DNA from: a virus
IMG/VR virus record: IMGVR_UViG_3300028384_000932
Coordinates: 1-32,765 of that record
DNA: 32,765 bases
Direction: 5' to 3' (one strand)
Position numbers and translations under genes: made by a program. The notes under the pieces are model-generated. The model did not search any database. It was not told the DNA's origin and worked only from the letters and a program-made list of their open reading frames with translations. This document shows positions 30,062 through 32,765 of this stretch, piece after piece. How positions within the stretch are numbered: the stretch's first letter is position 1; the number at the start of each line of letters is the position of its first letter.

Positions 30062-30514
30062 TCACATGAGGTTTGCGGTGGCGAAGCTGAAGGAGGAGTC
30101 GCTCGTCACGATGATGTGGTCGAGCATCGGCAGGTCGAGGGCGTTGCCGGCCTTGACGAAGTTGTTCGTCAGGTTCTTGTCAGCCATAGACGGCTGCCTG
30201 TTACCGGACGGGTGGTTGTGCGACAGGATGAAGGCCGCGCAGTTGTCGAGCAGGAGTCGACTGAAGACAATCTTCGGGTCAATCACCGTGCCGGACGCCC
30301 CGCCTGTCGACACCCTGAAGATACTGCGGATGTTGTTGGCGCGGCTCAGGCCGATCACGAACGCTTGCTCCATGACCTCGATGGTGTCCCCGTAGCAATC
30401 GCGCAGGGTCTGCACGAGGTGGTCGGGGTTGGTGACTTTCTTGCCGTCAGGCTCGGTTCGGTTGTAGGTCAGGGCAAGTTCGCCCGCCTTCCAGATGGTG
30501 GTGGTGTTGTTCAT
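30062..30514 (-). CDS. RadC-type JAB/MPN domain protein
   Basis: 150 aa. The JAMM signature H-x-H-x7-S-x2-D is complete: His 99, His 101, Ser 109, Asp 112 in SHNHPSGNRQPSMADKN, with an upstream Glu (Glu 49 or nearby) in MEQAFVIGLSRAN and a downstream LDHIIVTSD. It is shorter than bacterial RadC (about 220 aa) and lacks the N-terminal helix-hairpin-helix domain, as is common in phage and plasmid copies. The domain is a metal-dependent fold related to deubiquitinases. In plasmids and phages the family is often tied to anti-restriction or DNA repair, but the reaction is not established. Confidence 0.9.
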   Translation of the reverse strand: MNNTTTIWKAGELALTYNRTEPDGKKVTNPDHLVQTLRDCYGDTIEVMEQAFVIGLSRANNIRSIFRVSTGGASGTVIDPKIVFSRLLLDNCAAFILSHNHPSGNRQPSMADKNLTNNFVKAGNALDLPMLDHIIVTSDSSFSFATANLM

Positions 30515-30515
30515 G

Positions 30516-30704
30516 TCAGTAGCTCAGTTTGGCTTTGTAAATCATGCGGTACTCTTCGGCATCGTTGAACTGCTCCATGGTGGTGTAGCTCGTTCCGAAG
30601 CACTCGTTGTGCTCGTTCAGGATCACCTGCAACTTGGGGGAGGCGAAGTGGATATCGCCACGAGAGGGGCTCTCGTCGGTTTCTATGAGGACAAAGATTT
30701 CCAT
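30516..30704 (-). CDS. small protein (62 aa), unknown
   Basis: 62 aa from ATG 30704, one base after the stop of the upstream Cys-rich gene. Product: MEIFVLIETDESPSRGDIHF, then FASPKLQVILNEHNECFG and a helical end (MEQFNDAEEYRMIYKAKL). The frame stays open upstream for 236 codons to 31412, but that part is a Ser/Thr/Pro/Arg-rich shadow of the Cys-rich gene, so ATG 30704 is preferred. One base separates its stop from the RadC-like start. No family recognised. Confidence 0.68.
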   Translation of the reverse strand: MEIFVLIETDESPSRGDIHFASPKLQVILNEHNECFGTSYTTMEQFNDAEEYRMIYKAKLSY

Positions 30705-30705
30705 G

Positions 30706-31446
30706 TCAGTGCTGATTGATTTTGATGTTCTTGCGACCCTTGCCTGTGACACCTGAGCACAGGCCGCACGCGCTGCAGGTGGTGAGGGAAAGCTCCTTGG
30801 ATGCGGGGCACTGCACCGCTGTGGAGGTGTCGTTAGGCTCGACACATACGAAGGATCGCCATCCGGTGATAGAGGCGGCGTCCTTGTCGCTATGCGCAGA
30901 GGCCATGAAGTAGTCCTTGAAGGGTTGGGCGAACTCCTTGCGGGCTTGGTGGGTGTAGCCCGTCCAATTGCCGGGGCACACCTCGACCATGTCGCGGACG
31001 AGGTCGATTGGCAGGAGCGATGGCTCGCCGTAAGTACCGAACCGCAGGTAGTCGGAGTTGGCGCACATTTCGAGGATGTTGGTCCTGTCCTCGCCACACA
31101 GGCCGACATACACGCCGCCGGACTTGATGATGGACTTGAGCATGGACACGAAGCCGGAGAACTGCATGTACTTGTGGGTGTAGCACTTGCCGGACCCGGA
31201 GTTGCCTGACAGGGGGCAGTCGAGGCAGTTGGCCTTGTCGAGCTCGAAGAACCGCTTGCGCTTGATTTTCTGCCCACAGGCGACTTGGTCATAGACATAG
31301 CGGTATTGGTCACCGCTGAAGGTGTAGGTCTGCACGACCTGGTCGGTGGGCTTGGCAATCTTGGCGTTGGTCGTCTTGCCACGCCGGATGACGTAGATGC
31401 GGTCGTTAGCATCGGCCCACACGATGCGGGAGGGAAGTCTACTCAT
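30706..31446 (-). CDS. cysteine-rich conserved phage protein (Gp88-like)
   Basis: 246 aa from ATG 31446, which overlaps the previous stop by eight bases; a start at 31479 lies inside that gene. The N-terminal half has NCLDCPLSGNSGSGKCYT, a Cys/Gly cluster; the middle has DYLRFGTYGEPSLLP, then NWTGYTHQARKEF and YFMASAH; the C-terminal part has GWRSFVCVE, a Cys-Pro-Ala-Ser box and CSACGLCSG, a second Cys cluster. This order (C-P-L-S...C-Y, R-x-G-x-Y-G-E/D-P, T-G-Y-T-H, M-A-S, C-P-A-S, C-x2-C-x2-C) recalls a widespread phage family, one member of which is mycobacteriophage Gp88, whose role is unknown. Metal or Fe-S binding is likely. Confidence 0.72.
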   Translation of the reverse strand: MSRLPSRIVWADANDRIYVIRRGKTTNAKIAKPTDQVVQTYTFSGDQYRYVYDQVACGQKIKRKRFFELDKANCLDCPLSGNSGSGKCYTHKYMQFSGFVSMLKSIIKSGGVYVGLCGEDRTNILEMCANSDYLRFGTYGEPSLLPIDLVRDMVEVCPGNWTGYTHQARKEFAQPFKDYFMASAHSDKDAASITGWRSFVCVEPNDTSTAVQCPASKELSLTTCSACGLCSGVTGKGRKNIKINQH

Positions 31447-31642
31447 GATGAGGGATTGGGATGTTGCGGATTCGGGCATACCGGACGAGGGGCGCCATGT
31501 GGCGGTGCATCAGGTCCAAGTCTCCCTTGTGGTCTGCTCTCAGGAAGAGCTTGCATAAGTGGTCGGCCCACTCACGATCACGGCGCAGTTCGTCGAGTTC
31601 CTTTTGAGGAACCATGCGCCAACCTCTTGTCGGGTTACTCAT
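31439..31642 (-). CDS. small Arg/Leu/His-rich protein, unknown
   Basis: 67 aa, helical (QKELDELRRDREWADHLCKL, then FLRADHKGDLDLMHRHMAPL) and rich in Arg, Leu and His, ending PIPHHE. It may be a small regulator or a partner protein; no family recognised. It overlaps both neighbours by eight bases. Confidence 0.64.
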   Translation of the reverse strand: MSNPTRGWRMVPQKELDELRRDREWADHLCKLFLRADHKGDLDLMHRHMAPLVRYARIRNIPIPHHE

Positions 31643-31844
31643 ACTTGCGCTTAGTCATGTCGAGGGATGGGAAGGCCATCACAAGCCTCGACTTGTTGAA
31701 GGTGTCGGCCTTGAAGAAGGCGTCAATCAGGGCCACTCGGAATGAGCCCGCGGTGATGCGGTCCTCATGTAACAGGTGGTAGTTCTCGCCGGTGTTCCAA
31801 CTCGGCTCCGGCAGGGGTGCCGTCCATTGGGGGTCTTGACTCAT
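31635..31844 (-). CDS. unknown protein
   Basis: 69 aa from ATG 31844 (MSQDPQWTAPLPEPSWNTGE), overlapping the previous stop as ATGA. It has a central helix (SFRVALIDAFFKADTFNKS) and a basic end (SLDMTKRKYE). The longer frame up to 31901 lies in the neighbouring gene and is not preferred. No family recognised. Confidence 0.64.
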   Translation of the reverse strand: MSQDPQWTAPLPEPSWNTGENYHLLHEDRITAGSFRVALIDAFFKADTFNKSRLVMAFPSLDMTKRKYE

Positions 31845-32269
31845 GCTTTCGGGGTTTGCTTGGTGAAGTAGGGGCGCTCGGCCTCGATGATGTCGGACCA
31901 CTCGTCCTTCATCAGGTGCTCACGGTTGATGTGGGCGTCGACAGACTTGTTGTGCATCTTCGAGAACCACAGCTCGACCATGACCTCCTGATCGTTGGAG
32001 ATGCATCCCCATTGGAAGACGACCACGCCCTCGACAATCAGGGAGACGATGCTTTGGTGCACGGTTTGGCCGGGGATGGGGTTGTCATCCTTGTCGAGGT
32101 ACACCGGCCCGGTCTTGACGCGGCGGTGCACCTTGGCGTTGAGGTGGTCGCCACCGCATGCACGGAGGAGGACGCCTTCGAGGGTCGGGGCGCGTTGGAT
32201 TTCGTCAGAGTTGACGATGAAGCGGGAGTCGAGGACTGCGAAGAAGTCCTTCAGCTTGCTGATGTTCAT
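31841..32269 (-). CDS. unknown protein (142 aa)
   Basis: 142 aa from ATG 32269 (MNISKLKDFFAVLDSRFIVN), overlapping the previous stop as ATGA. Beta-rich middle (PVYLDKDDNPIPGQTV, then HQSIVSLIVEGVVVFQWGCI) and a helical C-terminus (EVMVELWFSKMHNKSVDAHI). The upstream extension to 32407 is an Arg/Pro/His-rich shadow. Family not recognised; there is no catalytic motif, signal peptide or membrane helix. Confidence 0.7.
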   Translation of the reverse strand: MNISKLKDFFAVLDSRFIVNSDEIQRAPTLEGVLLRACGGDHLNAKVHRRVKTGPVYLDKDDNPIPGQTVHQSIVSLIVEGVVVFQWGCISNDQEVMVELWFSKMHNKSVDAHINREHLMKDEWSDIIEAERPYFTKQTPKA

Positions 32270-32556
32270 GAGAGGTTGAGGATGTTGCGAAGGGTGATGA
32301 TGAGTCGGGTGGGATGGATGCCGTCTGCGACGAGCTCCGGGTCGGGGGGCAGGGCGCCGTACTTGCGCTTGCCCATCTCGTAGACCACGCACGTCTTGCT
32401 CACGCAATTGGGAGGATAGACGAGCAGGTGGCGATTGGCGGACTTGAGGTGTGCGTACACCCCAAACTTGGCTTGGACCTCGTCGAGCACGAGGGCGTTA
32501 TCATCTGCGAAATGCCGAAGCTTGCGCAGACAGGTGAGTTGCGTGGTGATGTTCAT
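32266..32556 (-). CDS. unknown protein (96 aa)
   Basis: 96 aa from ATG 32556, which overlaps the previous stop as ATGA. Helical N-terminus (MNITTQLTCLRKLRHFADDN), then strands (HLLVYPPNCVSKTCVVYEM) with two Cys (51 and 55), and a final helix (RLIITLRNILNL). MNIT here and MNIS in the following gene may mean a shared ancestry of starts, but no wider similarity is obvious. No family recognised. Confidence 0.66.
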   Translation of the reverse strand: MNITTQLTCLRKLRHFADDNALVLDEVQAKFGVYAHLKSANRHLLVYPPNCVSKTCVVYEMGKRKYGALPPDPELVADGIHPTRLIITLRNILNLS

Positions 32557-32750
32557 GATGTGCGGGCGTTGAGCTCGTCGCGGACAATCGAGCGACTGTC
32601 GATGAGCGTCTGCTTCTCAATCTTCGCGGCCATCGGGAAGATCCCCTTGCGGCGGCTTGAGTTGAGGACTTGGATGCGCTCGGTGAGGGCGCGATCGGTG
32701 ACCTGCAACCGGGTGGTCGAGGCTTGGGAGACGAGGGCTTGGTACGTCAT
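32553..32750 (-). CDS. unknown protein (65 aa), first gene visible of the - strand block
   Basis: 65 aa, MTYQALVSQASTTRLQVTDR, then ALTERIQVLNSSRRKGIFPM and a helical, charged end. The ATG at 32750 is only 15 bases from the window end, so an earlier gene or promoter may lie just outside. It overlaps the next gene by ATGA. No family recognised. Confidence 0.62.
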   Translation of the reverse strand: MTYQALVSQASTTRLQVTDRALTERIQVLNSSRRKGIFPMAAKIEKQTLIDSRSIVRDELNARTS

Positions 32751-32765
32751 GCTTTGGGGAATCGG

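Noticed and set aside
30705-31412. 236-codon upstream extension of the ORF at 30516-30704
   Set aside because: Ser/Thr/Pro/Arg-rich shadow of the Cys-rich gene in another frame; no ordered motifs. Only the last 62 codons look coding, with a start just after the upstream stop.

Overview
This window is a tailed-phage (siphovirus-type) genome segment with about 53-55% GC judged by eye. It is laid out as two convergent, very tightly packed gene blocks that meet near 20.45-20.61 kb. The left block (about 0.1-20.45 kb, + strand) is a late virion module with HK97-type morphogenesis genes. The right block (about 20.6-32.75 kb, - strand) is a replication, DNA-modification and small-gene module. No integrase, repressor, tRNA, insertion sequence, CRISPR array or reverse transcriptase is visible, so nothing here argues for a temperate lifestyle. 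No DNA polymerase is visible either.

Likely host: Bacteroidota, inferred from two independent signals. (1) A textbook Bacteroidota housekeeping promoter (TTTG-N20-TAnnTTTG) lies upstream of the - strand gene at 29721, and a weaker copy lies at the left end. (2) Many starts have no purine-rich Shine-Dalgarno motif. The N-terminal part of the giant tail protein also resembles, from memory, tail proteins of Bacteroidota phages. The assignment stays an inference.

Left block in order: HNH nuclease, DUF3168-like neck/tail protein, small and large terminase, portal, two less clear proteins, a fused prohead protease / acidic linker / major capsid protein, gp6-like connector with a beta insertion, head closure, gp10-like tail completion, two related tail-tube-type proteins in tandem, an Ig-like/beta-rich protein, a tail assembly chaperone pair joined by a probable -1 frameshift on an A9 tract, a tape measure, one 1701-residue tail-tip/fibre protein with collagen-like repeats, two tiny genes, a T7-lysozyme-like amidase and a VRR-NUC nuclease. 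Almost every junction is ATGA, TAATG or a few bases, as in one translationally coupled operon.

Right block read 5' to 3' (32.75 to 20.6 kb): about a dozen small proteins of unknown function, including a Cys-rich phage family, a RadC-type JAB protein, a C5-cytosine methyltransferase with a long protein-like ORF nested in another frame, a small helix-turn-helix protein, small membrane proteins including a holin candidate, a Rad52/Erf-like annealing candidate, an SSB-like protein with an acidic DDDLPF tail, an SF3/D5-type helicase-primase, a calcineurin-like phosphoesterase, and a last small beta-rich protein. The replication set (helicase, SSB, annealase candidate) would work with the host polymerase. 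The methyltransferase probably protects phage DNA against restriction.

The points most worth a second look are the nested ORF inside the methyltransferase, the protease-capsid fusion, the paired tube proteins, the frameshift site, the Bacteroidota promoter, and the structured junction between the two blocks.
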